Of a stretch of DNA of 63,540 nucleotides, positions 6,772 through 16,009 are shown one piece after another. The translations under genes and the position numbers were made by a program. A model generated the notes under the pieces. That model searched no databases. It had not been told where the DNA came from and saw only the letters and a program-made list of their open reading frames with translations. Each line of letters starts with the position of its first letter. Position 1 is the stretch's first letter. Source of the stretch: Prevotella sp. (GTDB lineage Bacteria > Bacteroidota > Bacteroidia > Bacteroidales > Bacteroidaceae); NCBI GenBank assembly GCA_016287755.1, contig JAEEWT010000019.1, positions 1 through 63,540 on the forward strand, written 5' to 3'.

Positions 6772-8190
6772 TTATTGTCCTGAAGCCTGACGGTAGTTGA
6801 GCAGACTGATCTGGTAGTTGATGAAAGCATCCACACGACGGTCGAGCGACTGCTGGTAGAGCATCTGCGCTTCCAGGAGGTCGGACATCTTATGGGTTCC
6901 CGCCTTGTAAAAGTTCTGGTTCAGACGAAGGTTCTCTGCTGCCTGCTCAATACTCTGCTGGGCAATAGCAAGCTGCTGGTGCGATTCCACAACACTGTTC
7001 CAGGCGTTCCGCATGCGGATCTTCAGGAGTTCCGACTTATCCTGCTGCTCATCAAGGGCTTTCTGGTATTCCAGCTTACTGCGTTTCACCGCATGAGAGC
7101 CTCCCCACCAATCGGAGATGGGAATGCAGACTGTGGCAAACACCATGGCGAAAGTACGGTCAACATCGAGCATGTTGTGGTAGTTATACCCTGCTCCAAC
7201 CGCCACTGAAGGAAGGTTCTTACCGATCTCCATCTTACGCTGCAGTTGAGCTACCTCAACCTGCTTTTGCAGTAACTGGTATTCAGGGATGTTAGGAAGC
7301 GCCGATTCCGGAGCAACGGCACTCATCGCCAATCCTTCGTCTTGAAGGAGCGGCTGGGCAAGTGTAAACTCAGTAGTGCTCAAACCGCAATACTGAGCCA
7401 ACAGCTGACGGACGATATCGATACCGTTATTGAGTTTGAGTCGCTGACTCTTCAACTCGTTCTGACGAAGCTGTACCTGTAAGAGATCGTTGCGCATGGC
7501 TACACCAGCACGCACCGCCACGTCAACATCCTTATGAATACCGGCGAGCATGGAATCGACAGCATCGATGGTCTTCAGTTTCTCCTGCATGGAGACTATC
7601 TGCCAGTAATACTGCTCGGTTTGGTTCTCCACTTCATTCTCCGACAGCTGCAGCTGCAGACGGGCAGCTTCCTCACCTACTTTGGCGAGTTTGTTACCGT
7701 TGATGATCTGTCCTCCGGCAAAGATGGGCTGCACGGCATTGATGCCTGCCAGTGCACCATTCTTCATCATCGAGATGCTGACAGGATTGGCAAGGGCGGC
7801 CAACGCCTCGGGAGGGAACGATTGGGCAAGCGCCATTCCCAACTCGGGCGAAATCATCTCTGAGGGATTCAAAGTGGTCTCTGCCATTCCTTTGTTGGCA
7901 TTGAACACGAAACCTGTTCCGCTCACGCTGGGAAAATACTTGGTGAAAGCCTCCTTGCGCTGCTCTTGCGCTGCATCGATACGATACTGGGCACTGCGAA
8001 TGGCCATGTTATGGTGCAGGGCGGAATCCTTGAGCTGCTGCAGGGAAAGGAGACCTACCCCCTGCCCAGACCCGCGAGGGGTAGAGAGACCCACCCCCTG
8101 CCCCTCCCTGGGAGAGAGGGGAGTAGTTACCTGACTAAACAGGGGAACTGCCACCAAACTCATTACTATATAAGCTATAATCTGTTTCAT
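6772..8190 (-). CDS. TolC-family outer-membrane efflux protein
   Basis: This 472-residue outer-membrane channel component of an RND pump has a signal peptide at residues 1-19 (cleavage near PLFSQ). The duplicated alpha-helical OEP repeats follow: the first starts at LLSLQQLKDSALHHN, the second in the EVAQLQRKMEIGKNLPSVAVGAGYN half. The C-terminal YKAGTHKMSDLLEAQMLYQQS signature is intact. Residues about 22-48, just after the signal peptide, are two translated copies of a GC-rich REP-like repeat (SPREGQGVGL and PRGSGQGVGL). It is last in the adaptor-pump-channel operon. Confidence 0.93.
   Translation of the reverse strand: MKQIIAYIVMSLVAVPLFSQVTTPLSPREGQGVGLSTPRGSGQGVGLLSLQQLKDSALHHNMAIRSAQYRIDAAQEQRKEAFTKYFPSVSGTGFVFNANKGMAETTLNPSEMISPELGMALAQSFPPEALAALANPVSISMMKNGALAGINAVQPIFAGGQIINGNKLAKVGEEAARLQLQLSENEVENQTEQYYWQIVSMQEKLKTIDAVDSMLAGIHKDVDVAVRAGVAMRNDLLQVQLRQNELKSQRLKLNNGIDIVRQLLAQYCGLSTTEFTLAQPLLQDEGLAMSAVAPESALPNIPEYQLLQKQVEVAQLQRKMEIGKNLPSVAVGAGYNYHNMLDVDRTFAMVFATVCIPISDWWGGSHAVKRSKLEYQKALDEQQDKSELLKIRMRNAWNSVVESHQQLAIAQQSIEQAAENLRLNQNFYKAGTHKMSDLLEAQMLYQQSLDRRVDAFINYQISLLNYRQASGQ
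8049..8136. repeat. GC-rich REP copies translated within the tolC-like gene
   Basis: Two tandem copies of a CCCCCTGCCC...GAGGGG repeat are read in frame directly after the signal peptide. The same class occurs intergenically at 8231-8266. Confidence 0.8.
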
Positions 8191-8230
8191 ATTTGTTTTA
8201 TATTCAACGGGAAGAATCTGAATCTATCTA

Positions 8231-8266
8231 CTCCCCTCCCTCACAGGGAGGGGCTGGGGGTGGGTC
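8231..8266. repeat. GC-rich REP-like palindrome between pump and channel genes
   Basis: CTCCCCTCCC...GGGAGGGG followed by CTGGGGGTGGG lies in the 77-bp gap after the pump stop codon. Confidence 0.8.
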
Positions 8267-8267
8267 T

Positions 8268-11200
8268 TTACTTCGTACTCACTCTCCAATACACCACCGG
8301 CAGCATCGTAACCACCAGGATGAGTGAACCGATTCCACCAGCAAAGATGGTGACACCTACAGGCATCCAGAACGATGACTGTGCAATGATCATCGGCACC
8401 ACACCCACGGCGGTGGTGGCTGTAGTAAGGAAGATAGGAACCATGCGGCGCTTACCTGCCTCATAGGCCGCCTGCTTCACAGCCTCGTTATAAGCCTTTC
8501 GATCTACGGTCCAGTCACCATGTGCCGCCACATATTTCTTAATAAGGTCGAGGGCATGCTCGAAGATCAGAATCTCGTTACGCATAATCATTCCCATCAA
8601 CGTGATGACACCCATGATGGAGGTAAGACCCAGGGTGCGGTTCATCAAGGCCAAGCCGATCAACACACCCGGTAACATCAGTCCGAGTGCTGCGATACAG
8701 ACGATACTGATGCCGTATTTCTTGAAGTTGAAGAGCAGGAAGAAGAAGATAATCACCATGGCGATAGCCACTCCTCCGAAGATCTGCGGCAGGGCCTCAG
8801 CGTCATACTCTATCTCTCCTCCCACCTCGGCACGTACGCCCTGCGGCAACGGGATTTCCTTCTTCATGATATCGGCAATACGACTCTCCACGGGGGCGGC
8901 ATAGGTGCCGTTGGCAAATTGGGCGGTAACGGTGATGCAGCGTTCGCCTCCACGGTGCATGATACGACTCTCGCTCCACTGCGGTTCCACCTTGGCAATC
9001 TGACGGAGCGGTACTGTTGTATTACTGCCGCCTGCTCCTGCCGATACTATCGCCATCGGTGTGGCCACGCCTAAGTTCTCAATATCGGAAAAGGTCATGT
9101 CGGCATCGTCCTTCACAATAATCGGCAGTTCGTAGTTCCCTTCCCATATCTGTCCTACACGAAGATCGTTGGTGGTGGCACTTAGGGCGAGAGCTGCCGT
9201 GGAGCGAGTAATACCTAACTGTGCCGACGCCACGGGATCGAGCTCTACATTAATAATAGGTGACGGCTGCAGATAGTCGGTATGCACCCATTCCAGCTCT
9301 GGCATTTCACGCATCCGTTCCATCAACCGCTCTGCCACCACATGCAGCGAGTCGAGGTCTTCGCCATAGAACCGGTATTCCAGTTCCGGCACCTCCAGGT
9401 AGTCGAGTCGTTTGAAGCGCACATAGGCATTGGGGAACGCTTCACTCCACTGCGGTTGGTACTTAGCCAGCAGGTCGAGCGTGGCCTTATGCGAGTTGGT
9501 ATTCACAATGAACTGCGCATAGTTACTTCCTGCCATCTGCGGCGCATAGCAGGTCATGAAGCGGGGAGATGAACAGCCCACGAAGCTCGTGATGCATTTC
9601 ACCTGCTCATCCTGTTGCAACACGTGGCGCAGCGAGTCGGCAATCACACGGGTTTCGGAAACGCCCTTGCCTTCCGGCAGGAATATCTCAACAGCAAACT
9701 GGTCACGGTCGGCATAAGGGAACATACGTATCTTCAGCGTGGGTACGAGCAAGCACGACAACAGAATGATGCCAATGCCGCCGAAGATGGTCAAGCCGGG
9801 ATGGTGGAAGGTGAAATCAAGCACGCGGTTGTAGGTGCTTTGCACCCAGCGGGTGATGGCATTTTGACTGGAAGAGCTGGAGCTAGTTGTACTAGTGTTG
9901 CTAGTGTTACTAGTTGCACTAGGCTTGATAATTAGTACCTCGAGGAAGGGAATCACTGTTACCGCAAGTAAGAGAGACACCATCAGGTTAATGGTAATGG
10001 TAACAGGGAAATCCTCCAAGGCATCATGGAAAGCACCCTTCATCGTCAGTAACAAAGGATAGAAAATCACACAGATGCAGAGGGTGGCCAGCATCATCGG
10101 CATGAAATACTGCTTGGCAGAGGCGATAGCGGCCTTCTTCGGTTCATAGCCTTTACCCAGATATTCCAGATAGCCGTCAATAACCACAATGGCATTGTCA
10201 ACCACCATACCTAATACCACAATAAGGGCTGCCAAGGTTACGATGTTCAGTTCGATGCCCATCATATACATAATCGACACCGAGATGAAGGTGCTCAAAG
10301 GTATCGTGATGGCCGCTACGATGGCAGAGCGCAAAGGGAACAGTACCATCATCACAAGGATGATGATGAACATGGATATGAGCAGGTCGCGTAGGAAATC
10401 GCTCACGCTCAGACTCACCACCTTGGGCTGGTCGGCAATGCGGGTAATGGTCACATCATAAGGCAGTTCATTCTCTCGGAAATCATTGAGTGCCTGATCT
10501 ACCTCCTTGCCATAAGCCACGATATTGTTACCGGGTGTCATCTCCAAGGACACTAACACACAAGGATGACCGTCTTGTTCGATATAGCTGTCTTCACTGT
10601 CGTATTCGCGAACCACGCGGGCCACATCCCTCACCCGGGCCACCTTGCCAGTGACGGGATCACTGAAGATGATCTGATTGGCTATCTCTTCTTCACTACC
10701 TTCTGTAGCTTCCACATGAATGGGTATCTGCTGGTCGTCATCACTCAGACTACCGCTCATGGCTACCATGCCCTGTGCCTGTAAACGACTGAACAACATC
10801 TGTTGTCCGATGCCGTAGGCCTGCAGGCGCTGACGGTCGACATAGAGTGATATCTGCTCTTTCTGCTCGCCATAGATACGGACGTTAGCCACGGAAGGGA
10901 TGCGACGCAGACGGTCGGAAAGCCTATCGGTATAATCCTGCAGTTCCCGGTAACTGCGTTCAGGACTCTCAATGGCAATGAGCAGTGCAGAGGTATTACC
11001 GAAGTCATCGTTCGCCACAAGCGCCAGTACGCCAGTGGGCAGACTCTGCTTGAAGAGGGTCAGTCCGTGCTTGATCTTACTCCATACCTCATCTTTATTA
11101 TTCACCTCGTCGTTCAGTCGTACCATCACGATACACATCCCGTTCTGGGCAGTCGTGGTCGTCTTGGTACGGTTGACCTCTCCATAGGTGAACAAATATC

Positions 11201-11417
11201 GTTCAAGGGGTCGGGCCACCTGCTCTTCCACCTCTTCGCTTGTTGCTCCGGGATATACCGCGATCACCACACCCTGACGGATGGTGAAGGCGGGGAACTC
11301 ATCCTTCGGCATCACATACATACCATAGATACCCAGCACGAACAGGATACCGATGATAAGGAGCGATATGGAGTAGTGTTCCAACGGCCATTTCAGCCAT
11401 GACATCTTTTTCATCAT
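8268..11417 (-). CDS. RND-family efflux pump permease
   Basis: This 1049-residue inner-membrane proton-driven exporter has the full AcrB-like layout: TM1 near 14-34, a first periplasmic loop, six TM segments with the GMVVDNAIVVIDGY motif (TM4 region), a second large periplasmic loop, and a final TM bundle containing RNEILIFEHALDL. The substrate cannot be read from the sequence. In the cytoplasmic loop between the halves lies a low-complexity Ser/Thr/Asn stretch (SNTSNTSTTSSSSSS) encoded by tandem CTAGTGTTG units. The adaptor is upstream and the TolC-type channel downstream; no regulator is linked. Confidence 0.95.
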   Translation of the reverse strand: MMKKMSWLKWPLEHYSISLLIIGILFVLGIYGMYVMPKDEFPAFTIRQGVVIAVYPGATSEEVEEQVARPLERYLFTYGEVNRTKTTTTAQNGMCIVMVRLNDEVNNKDEVWSKIKHGLTLFKQSLPTGVLALVANDDFGNTSALLIAIESPERSYRELQDYTDRLSDRLRRIPSVANVRIYGEQKEQISLYVDRQRLQAYGIGQQMLFSRLQAQGMVAMSGSLSDDDQQIPIHVEATEGSEEEIANQIIFSDPVTGKVARVRDVARVVREYDSEDSYIEQDGHPCVLVSLEMTPGNNIVAYGKEVDQALNDFRENELPYDVTITRIADQPKVVSLSVSDFLRDLLISMFIIILVMMVLFPLRSAIVAAITIPLSTFISVSIMYMMGIELNIVTLAALIVVLGMVVDNAIVVIDGYLEYLGKGYEPKKAAIASAKQYFMPMMLATLCICVIFYPLLLTMKGAFHDALEDFPVTITINLMVSLLLAVTVIPFLEVLIIKPSATSNTSNTSTTSSSSSSQNAITRWVQSTYNRVLDFTFHHPGLTIFGGIGIILLSCLLVPTLKIRMFPYADRDQFAVEIFLPEGKGVSETRVIADSLRHVLQQDEQVKCITSFVGCSSPRFMTCYAPQMAGSNYAQFIVNTNSHKATLDLLAKYQPQWSEAFPNAYVRFKRLDYLEVPELEYRFYGEDLDSLHVVAERLMERMREMPELEWVHTDYLQPSPIINVELDPVASAQLGITRSTAALALSATTNDLRVGQIWEGNYELPIIVKDDADMTFSDIENLGVATPMAIVSAGAGGSNTTVPLRQIAKVEPQWSESRIMHRGGERCITVTAQFANGTYAAPVESRIADIMKKEIPLPQGVRAEVGGEIEYDAEALPQIFGGVAIAMVIIFFFLLFNFKKYGISIVCIAALGLMLPGVLIGLALMNRTLGLTSIMGVITLMGMIMRNEILIFEHALDLIKKYVAAHGDWTVDRKAYNEAVKQAAYEAGKRRMVPIFLTTATTAVGVVPMIIAQSSFWMPVGVTIFAGGIGSLILVVTMLPVVYWRVSTK
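9866..9923. repeat. CTAGTGTTG nonamer repeat within the RND gene
   Basis: Tandem GCTAGTGTT/ACTAGTTG units encode a Ser/Thr/Asn linker in the central cytoplasmic loop. The 9-nt period keeps the frame. Confidence 0.75.
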
Positions 11418-11426
11418 CTCTATAAA

Positions 11427-11470
11427 CTATGAACTATGAACTATGCACTATGAACTATGAACTATGCACT
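11427..11470. repeat. GAACTAT heptamer run between adaptor and pump genes
   Basis: Six units of GAACTAT/GCACTAT fill most of the 51-bp gap and touch the adaptor stop codon. This is a single arm. Confidence 0.85.
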
Positions 11471-12491
11471 AATAAACCACTCTCGTTCCCTCACTCAGCT
11501 TCTGGAAGCCTTCGGTCACCACGCGTTCACCCATCTCCAGACCGCCCAAGACGGTTACCTGGTTACCCGATGTATTACCGATGCTTACCTTCGTACGATG
11601 GGCCGTACTGTCTTTGGCTACCGTCCATACGAACAGCGAGCCATCGGACGACTTCTGTATGGCCGTCACGGGCAGCATGGCCTGCTTGGCCACATAGGGG
11701 GCTGCCGGCGCAAACTGAACAGAGGCCACCATACCGGGTAACAGCTTCCGATCGGCATTCCTTACATGGATACGGACATCATAGGTATGGGTGAGGGCAT
11801 CTGCCTGAACACCTTTTTCTATCTTCCCGCCCATCACGGTCTTTTGCGCAGCTTCCACATAGATACTGGAAGGGGTGGAGGAAGAAATGGAACTGATTTC
11901 TGTTTCGGGAATAGCCACCTTTACCTTTACGGTACTTACATCGAGAATGGTGACAACAGCCTGTGAAGGTAAAGCCGTTTCACCTGTACCTACCATCTTC
12001 TTACCGATGATACCACTGACGGGAGCCACCAGTCGGCAGTCAGCAAGGTTCTTCTTGGCCATGTCCAGTTGCGACTTCGCCTGTGCCACCTTACTCTGGA
12101 TTTCCACCCACTGCACCTCGGGCAGTGAACCATTATCGTGCAACATACCATATCGCTTCAAGGCATCATTGGCCTGCGCCATCGAGGCCTCGGCACTACT
12201 GAGCATATTGCGGGCTTGGGTGTTGTCCATCTCCGCGATCAGCTGTCCCCTACTGACGGCCTGTCCTTCGCTCACCAATACACGTTTGACGATTCCCATG
12301 CTGGTAAAGCTTACTGCCGTTCCCTCACGTTCTTCAACAATACCTACATACGACTGTCCCCCATGACTGGAAGATGAAGATACAACCATGGTATTCACTC
12401 TCGTGGGAGCTTTCACTCCCTGCTCTTTCTTCTCACTGCAGCTGCAGATGAGAACTATTCCGAGTAGTATGATAACTGCTTTTTTCATCAT
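11469..12491 (-). CDS. RND efflux periplasmic adaptor lipoprotein
   Basis: This HlyD/AcrA-type membrane-fusion protein (340 residues) starts at MMKKAVIILLGIVLICSCSEK, whose LICSC is a lipobox, so it should be lipid-anchored. An upstream in-frame extension of 14 residues is rejected. Lipoyl halves flank a helical hairpin (RGQLIAEMDNTQARNMLSSAEASMAQ ... SKVAQAKSQLDMAKKNLADC, then RLVAPVSGIIGKKMVGTGE). A beta-barrel and a C-terminal domain (LGGLEMGERVVTEGFQKL) follow. It is first in a three-gene efflux operon driven by a recognisable promoter. Confidence 0.93.
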   Translation of the reverse strand: MMKKAVIILLGIVLICSCSEKKEQGVKAPTRVNTMVVSSSSSHGGQSYVGIVEEREGTAVSFTSMGIVKRVLVSEGQAVSRGQLIAEMDNTQARNMLSSAEASMAQANDALKRYGMLHDNGSLPEVQWVEIQSKVAQAKSQLDMAKKNLADCRLVAPVSGIIGKKMVGTGETALPSQAVVTILDVSTVKVKVAIPETEISSISSSTPSSIYVEAAQKTVMGGKIEKGVQADALTHTYDVRIHVRNADRKLLPGMVASVQFAPAAPYVAKQAMLPVTAIQKSSDGSLFVWTVAKDSTAHRTKVSIGNTSGNQVTVLGGLEMGERVVTEGFQKLSEGTRVVY

Positions 12492-12511
12492 ATAATCATT
12501 GCTTCTGGCTG

Positions 12512-12542
12512 CAAAAGTAGTAAATAATTTCATATAACAAAC
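12512..12542 (-). promoter_or_regulatory. Promoter of the RND efflux operon
   Basis: TACTTTTG (12519-12512, minus) lies with GTTTG about 18 nt upstream. The leader is about 20 nt. Confidence 0.6.
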
Positions 12543-12600
12543 GGTCGATTCGAAAAAATCAGAAAACTTTTTGCTTAATCATCGTTTTTAGGTATGTTCG

Positions 12601-12772
12601 TTGCACCAAAGACACTTTCGCTCAACAAAACAAAAGAAAAGCACGTTTTTCTTTTTGAATTTTGGTTGCTTATTCGTACCTTTGGCTTCGCCGAAGGTAC
12701 TTTCGCTCGACAAAACAAAAGAAAAGCACGTTTTTCTTTTGTTTTGTGCTCTCTTATTCGTACCTTTGTCAC
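12601..12772 (+). promoter_or_regulatory. Tandem hairpin-promoter modules (two copies)
   Basis: There are two successive copies of a module: a CTTTCGCTC lead-in, a hairpin with an AAACAAAAGAAAAGCACG arm facing a CTTTTGTTTT arm, then TTATTCGTACCTTTG. The -7 boxes are at 12677-12684 and 12761-12768. The first -7 box lies in a hairpin with the start of the second copy (GTACCTTTGGC-TTC-GCCGAAGGTAC). The second ends 4 nt before the start codon of the next gene. Confidence 0.75.
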
Positions 12773-13798
12773 ATGGAAACGAAGAAAATCATTGGTGGTG
12801 CTGTGAAGATCCTCTTCCCGCTGATACTTGGCGGGGCAATTCTTTGGTGGATGTACCGAGGGTTTGATTTCAGTAGGATCCAGCATGTGCTGATGCACGA
12901 GATGAACTGGTGGTGGATGCTGCTGTCGTTCCCCTTCGGTATTCTGGCACAGATGTGCCGCGGATGGCGATGGCGACAGACACTGGCCCCTGTTGATGAG
13001 CATCCGCGCATCTCTACTTGTGTCCATGCCATCTTCGTATCCTACGCCGTCAGTCTGGTGATTCCCCGCATCGGTGAGTTTGCCCGCTGCGGTATTCTGA
13101 AAAGGTATGACCAGGTTTCTTTCTCGAAGGCCTTGGGAACGGTGGTGACCGAGCGTGCCATCGACACGTTGCTGGTACTGATCATCACGGGTTGTACCCT
13201 GCTGTTCCAGATGAGTGTGTTCGGAACCTTCTTCGAGAAGACCGGCACCTCTATGAATAGTATCTGGCATCAGTTCTCGTGGACAGGGTATCTGGTGACT
13301 GCCATCTGTGCCGTCGCGGTGATTACCTTAGGACATCTATTGCTCAAGCGTCTATCTATATATAATAAGGTAAAGGCAACACTCAGTGGCATCTGGCAAG
13401 GAGTGGCCTCCCTGAAGGATGTGCATAACATTCCATTATTCATCATTTTCACGTTAGGAATCTGGATAAGTTACTTCCTGCATTACTATCTTACGTTCTT
13501 CTGCTTCGATTTCACCAGTCATCTGGGACTCTCCTGTGCCTTGGTGACCTTCATCGTGGGCAGCATCGCCGTGATCGTTCCAACCCCCAACGGAGCCGGT
13601 CCGTGGCACTTTGCCGTCAAGACCATGCTGATTCTCTATGGAGTGGGTGACGAGCAGGCCCTCTACTTCGTCCTCATCGTCCACACCATCCAGACCATGC
13701 TCGTGGTGGTGCTGGGTGTGTATGGGTGGGCGGCGTTGTCTTTCTCTAGAACTCATTCTCACGCAGAGACGCAGAGTGAGACACAGAGTTCTTATTAA
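12773..13798 (+). CDS. Lysylphosphatidylglycerol synthase TM-region (UPF0104) family membrane protein
   Basis: This 341-residue integral membrane protein with about eight hydrophobic segments has the family's hallmark stretches: MCRGWRWRQTL, SLVIPRIGEFARCGIL and VPTPNGAGPWHFAV. Relatives include the flippase half of MprF and glycan/lipid flippase-like proteins. No synthetase domain is present, so the role is probably lipid transport or envelope-related and cannot be fixed further. The ATG lies 4 nt after a TACCTTTG box, so a leaderless transcript is expected. The last 16 residues (THSHAETQSETQSSY) are translated CGCAGAG repeat and look like a late tail extension. Confidence 0.88.
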   Translation: METKKIIGGAVKILFPLILGGAILWWMYRGFDFSRIQHVLMHEMNWWWMLLSFPFGILAQMCRGWRWRQTLAPVDEHPRISTCVHAIFVSYAVSLVIPRIGEFARCGILKRYDQVSFSKALGTVVTERAIDTLLVLIITGCTLLFQMSVFGTFFEKTGTSMNSIWHQFSWTGYLVTAICAVAVITLGHLLLKRLSIYNKVKATLSGIWQGVASLKDVHNIPLFIIFTLGIWISYFLHYYLTFFCFDFTSHLGLSCALVTFIVGSIAVIVPTPNGAGPWHFAVKTMLILYGVGDEQALYFVLIVHTIQTMLVVVLGVYGWAALSFSRTHSHAETQSETQSSY

Positions 13799-14244
13799 TT
13801 TGTTGTCAACAATGGAGTTTATTAATAAAGAATATACACACAAACTGTTAGGATGCGCCTACCGTGTTCATACGGAACTTGGACCAGGTTTACTCGAGAG
13901 TGTATACGAAGCTGCACTTGTCCATGAACTGGAATTACAAGGATTCGAAGTGAGACACCAAGTGCCTGTAAAGGTGAATTACAGAGGTATGGAATTAGAC
14001 ATGGATCTTAGGTTGGATGTAATAGTAGACAACACTGTCATTCTGGAATTGAAATCTGTCGCTGAAATACAACCTGTGCATCAGAAACAGTTGCTTACCT
14101 ATATGAGATTGACAGGAATATCACTGGGATATCTCATCAATTTTAATGTAGAGTATCTCAAAGATGGAATAGAGCGTTTGGTCAATAACTATTAACGTGT
14201 TACTCTGCGAGGACTCTGCGCTCTCTGCGCCTCTGCGTGAGAAT
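13755..14244. repeat. Inverted CGCAGAG-repeat cassette enclosing a GxxExxY gene
   Basis: The left arm at 13755-13789 begins ATTCTCACGCAGAG. The right arm at 14202-14244 is its complement (CCTCTGCGTGAGAAT at the outer end). The 380-bp GxxExxY gene fills the space between them. The same arm class with no gene occurs at 60395-60616. Confidence 0.82.
13812..14195 (+). CDS. GxxExxY family protein (PDDEXK-nuclease-like)
   Basis: This 127-residue protein carries the defining motif GLLESVY (26-32) and the nuclease-like core D69 ... E79-L-K81 in DVIVDNTVILELKSV. The C-terminal QLLTYMRLTGISLGYLINF is characteristic of the family. The fold belongs to the PDDEXK superfamily, but no activity has been clearly assigned that I can cite, so nuclease function is inference. 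It lies between inverted CGCAGAG arms with no obvious promoter of its own. A second, divergent copy is at 62692. Confidence 0.88.
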   Translation: MEFINKEYTHKLLGCAYRVHTELGPGLLESVYEAALVHELELQGFEVRHQVPVKVNYRGMELDMDLRLDVIVDNTVILELKSVAEIQPVHQKQLLTYMRLTGISLGYLINFNVEYLKDGIERLVNNY

Positions 14245-14285
14245 TATAAATATACTCAATAATACTCGATAACGAAGAAAAAACT

Positions 14286-15743
14286 ATGAGCGAAATTAAA
14301 AATCTGAAACCCGAGTGCATCTGGAAGAATTTCTATGCACTGACACAGGTGCCGCGCCCAAGCGGACACTTGGAGAAAGTACAGCAGTTCCTGCTGGAGT
14401 TTGCTAAAACAGCTGGCGTGGAAGCCTTTAAGGATCCTGCCAACAACATCGTGATGCGCAAACCGGCATCACCTGGGATGGAGAACCGAAAGGGCGTGAT
14501 CCTGCAGGCTCACATGGACATGGTGCCGCAGAAGACACCCGAGAGTACGCATAACTTTGAGACCGATCCCATTCAGCCGTGGATCGATGGCGAGTGGGTG
14601 AAGGCTAAGGGAACAACCCTTGGTGCTGATAACGGACTCGGTGTGGCCTCGATCATGGCTATCATGGAGGACAAGACCTTGAAACATGGTCCGGTGGAGG
14701 CACTGATCACCGCCGATGAGGAGACAGGTATGTATGGTGCCAACGACCTTCCTGAAGGGGAGCTGCAGGGTGACATCCTGCTGAACCTCGACTCTGAGAC
14801 ATGGGGGAAATTCGTGATTGGCTCGGCTGGTGGAATCAACCTCACCGCTACACTGGAATACAAAGAGGTGGAGACTGACCCAGAGGATGTGGCCGTGAAG
14901 GTGACACTCAAAGGACTCCGTGGTGGACACTCCGGACTGGAGATTCATGAGGGTCGAGGTAATGCCAATAAACTGATGGTACGCTTCGTTCGAGAGGCTA
15001 TCGAGGAGTGCGAGGCACGACTGGCCTGCTGGAATGGTGGTAACATGCGCAATGCCATCCCGTTCAAGGCTGAGGTGGTGCTCACACTGCCGAAAGAGAA
15101 CGTGGAGGCCCTGAAAGAGTTGGTAGATGACTGGAAAGCTGACTTCATCGACGAATACAAGGGCATTGAGAGCGGTATAGAGTTCTATGCCGAGGACGTG
15201 GAGACGCCCAAGATGGAGGTGCCCGTGGAGATACAGGACAACCTCATCAGCGCCATCTATGCTTGTCATGACGGCGTGGTGCGCATGATTCCTTCTTATC
15301 CCGACGTGGTGGAGACAAGCTCTAATCTCGCCATCATCAACATCGGTGACGGCAAGGCCCTGATCAAGGTCCTTCCACGATCCAGTCGTGAGGACATGAA
15401 AGACTATATCGTAAACATGCTGCAGAGCTGTTTCAACATGGCTGGCATGAAGGTGGAGACCGACAGCAGCTATGGCGGATGGGATCCGAATCCAGATAGC
15501 GAGATCCTGCACTTGCTGCTCAAGGAATACAAGGAACTCTTCGGCACCGAAGGTATTATCCAGGTGGATCATGCCGGACTGGAGTGCTCTATCATCTTGG
15601 GTAAGTACCCGCACTTGGATGTCGTTAGTCTCGGTCCTACGATGAAGTCACCGCACACCACCACCGAGCGCGCCCTTTGGGCCACCGTAGCTCCCTTCTG
15701 GCAGCTGCTGAAGAAGACGTTGGAGGATATTCCGGTGAAGTGA
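14286..15743 (+). CDS. pepD: Aminoacyl-histidine dipeptidase (M20 family, PepD)
   Basis: PepD is a cytosolic zinc dipeptidase that cleaves Xaa-His and other dipeptides. The 485-residue length is standard. Metal ligands are visible at H76 and D78 (LQAHMDMVPQ), D115 (LGADNGLG) and E145/E146 (TADEETGM). The lid/dimerisation domain spans about 200-390. The C-terminal HAGLECSIILGKYPHLDVVSLGPT signature and the final metal histidine in SPHTTTE are present. It stands alone on the plus strand after the GxxExxY cassette. A GTGGAGT palindrome begins 5 nt after its stop. Confidence 0.96.
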   Translation: MSEIKNLKPECIWKNFYALTQVPRPSGHLEKVQQFLLEFAKTAGVEAFKDPANNIVMRKPASPGMENRKGVILQAHMDMVPQKTPESTHNFETDPIQPWIDGEWVKAKGTTLGADNGLGVASIMAIMEDKTLKHGPVEALITADEETGMYGANDLPEGELQGDILLNLDSETWGKFVIGSAGGINLTATLEYKEVETDPEDVAVKVTLKGLRGGHSGLEIHEGRGNANKLMVRFVREAIEECEARLACWNGGNMRNAIPFKAEVVLTLPKENVEALKELVDDWKADFIDEYKGIESGIEFYAEDVETPKMEVPVEIQDNLISAIYACHDGVVRMIPSYPDVVETSSNLAIINIGDGKALIKVLPRSSREDMKDYIVNMLQSCFNMAGMKVETDSSYGGWDPNPDSEILHLLLKEYKELFGTEGIIQVDHAGLECSIILGKYPHLDVVSLGPTMKSPHTTTERALWATVAPFWQLLKKTLEDIPVK

Positions 15744-15747
15744 TCTT

Positions 15748-15869
15748 GAGTGTGGAGTGAGGAGTGTGGAGTGAGGAGTGAGAATAGTACTGAGATATAG
15801 TATTCATATACAAAGTCACTTGTTCATGAAATCATATCTCACTCCACACTTCACACTCCACACTCCTCG
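15748..15869. repeat. GTGGAGT heptamer palindrome with conserved core after pepD
   Basis: The left arm is GAGTGTGGAGTGAGGAGTG and more (15748-15782); the right arm is the complementary run (15838-15869). On the minus strand the loop ends in ATATCTCAGTACTATT (15798-15783), identical at its 3' half to the rsmA element. Confidence 0.9.
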
Positions 15870-15879
15870 AAACAACTCC

Positions 15880-15955
15880 TCCCTCCTCGAAAAAACAAAG
15901 AAAAATTTGCTTTTTTCTTTGTTTTTTTCTCACTAATTCGTATCTTTGCACACTG
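15880..15955 (+). promoter_or_regulatory. Hairpin-promoter module upstream of corA
   Basis: Arms AAAAAACAAAGAAAAA and TTTTTTCTTTGTTTTTTT form a hairpin whose 3' arm ends in CTCACTAATTCG, directly before the -7 box TATCTTTG (15941-15948). The layout is the same as upstream of alaS. Confidence 0.7.
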
Positions 15956-16009
15956 ATAACAAGTCGACCGCTATAGCGGAAGACCATTTATTCACCAATT
16001 TATACCAAT

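Noticed and set aside
12594..12772. Short open frames in the promoter-repeat region before the UPF0104 gene
   Set aside because: Their translations (Lys/Phe-rich) simply reflect the hairpin arms and are repeated in other frames.
14469..15614. A 381-codon open frame antisense to pepD (and similar long antisense frames opposite alaS and relA/spoT)
   Set aside because: The translations are His/Leu/Val-rich shadows with no recognisable domain and lie wholly opposite genes with strong motifs.
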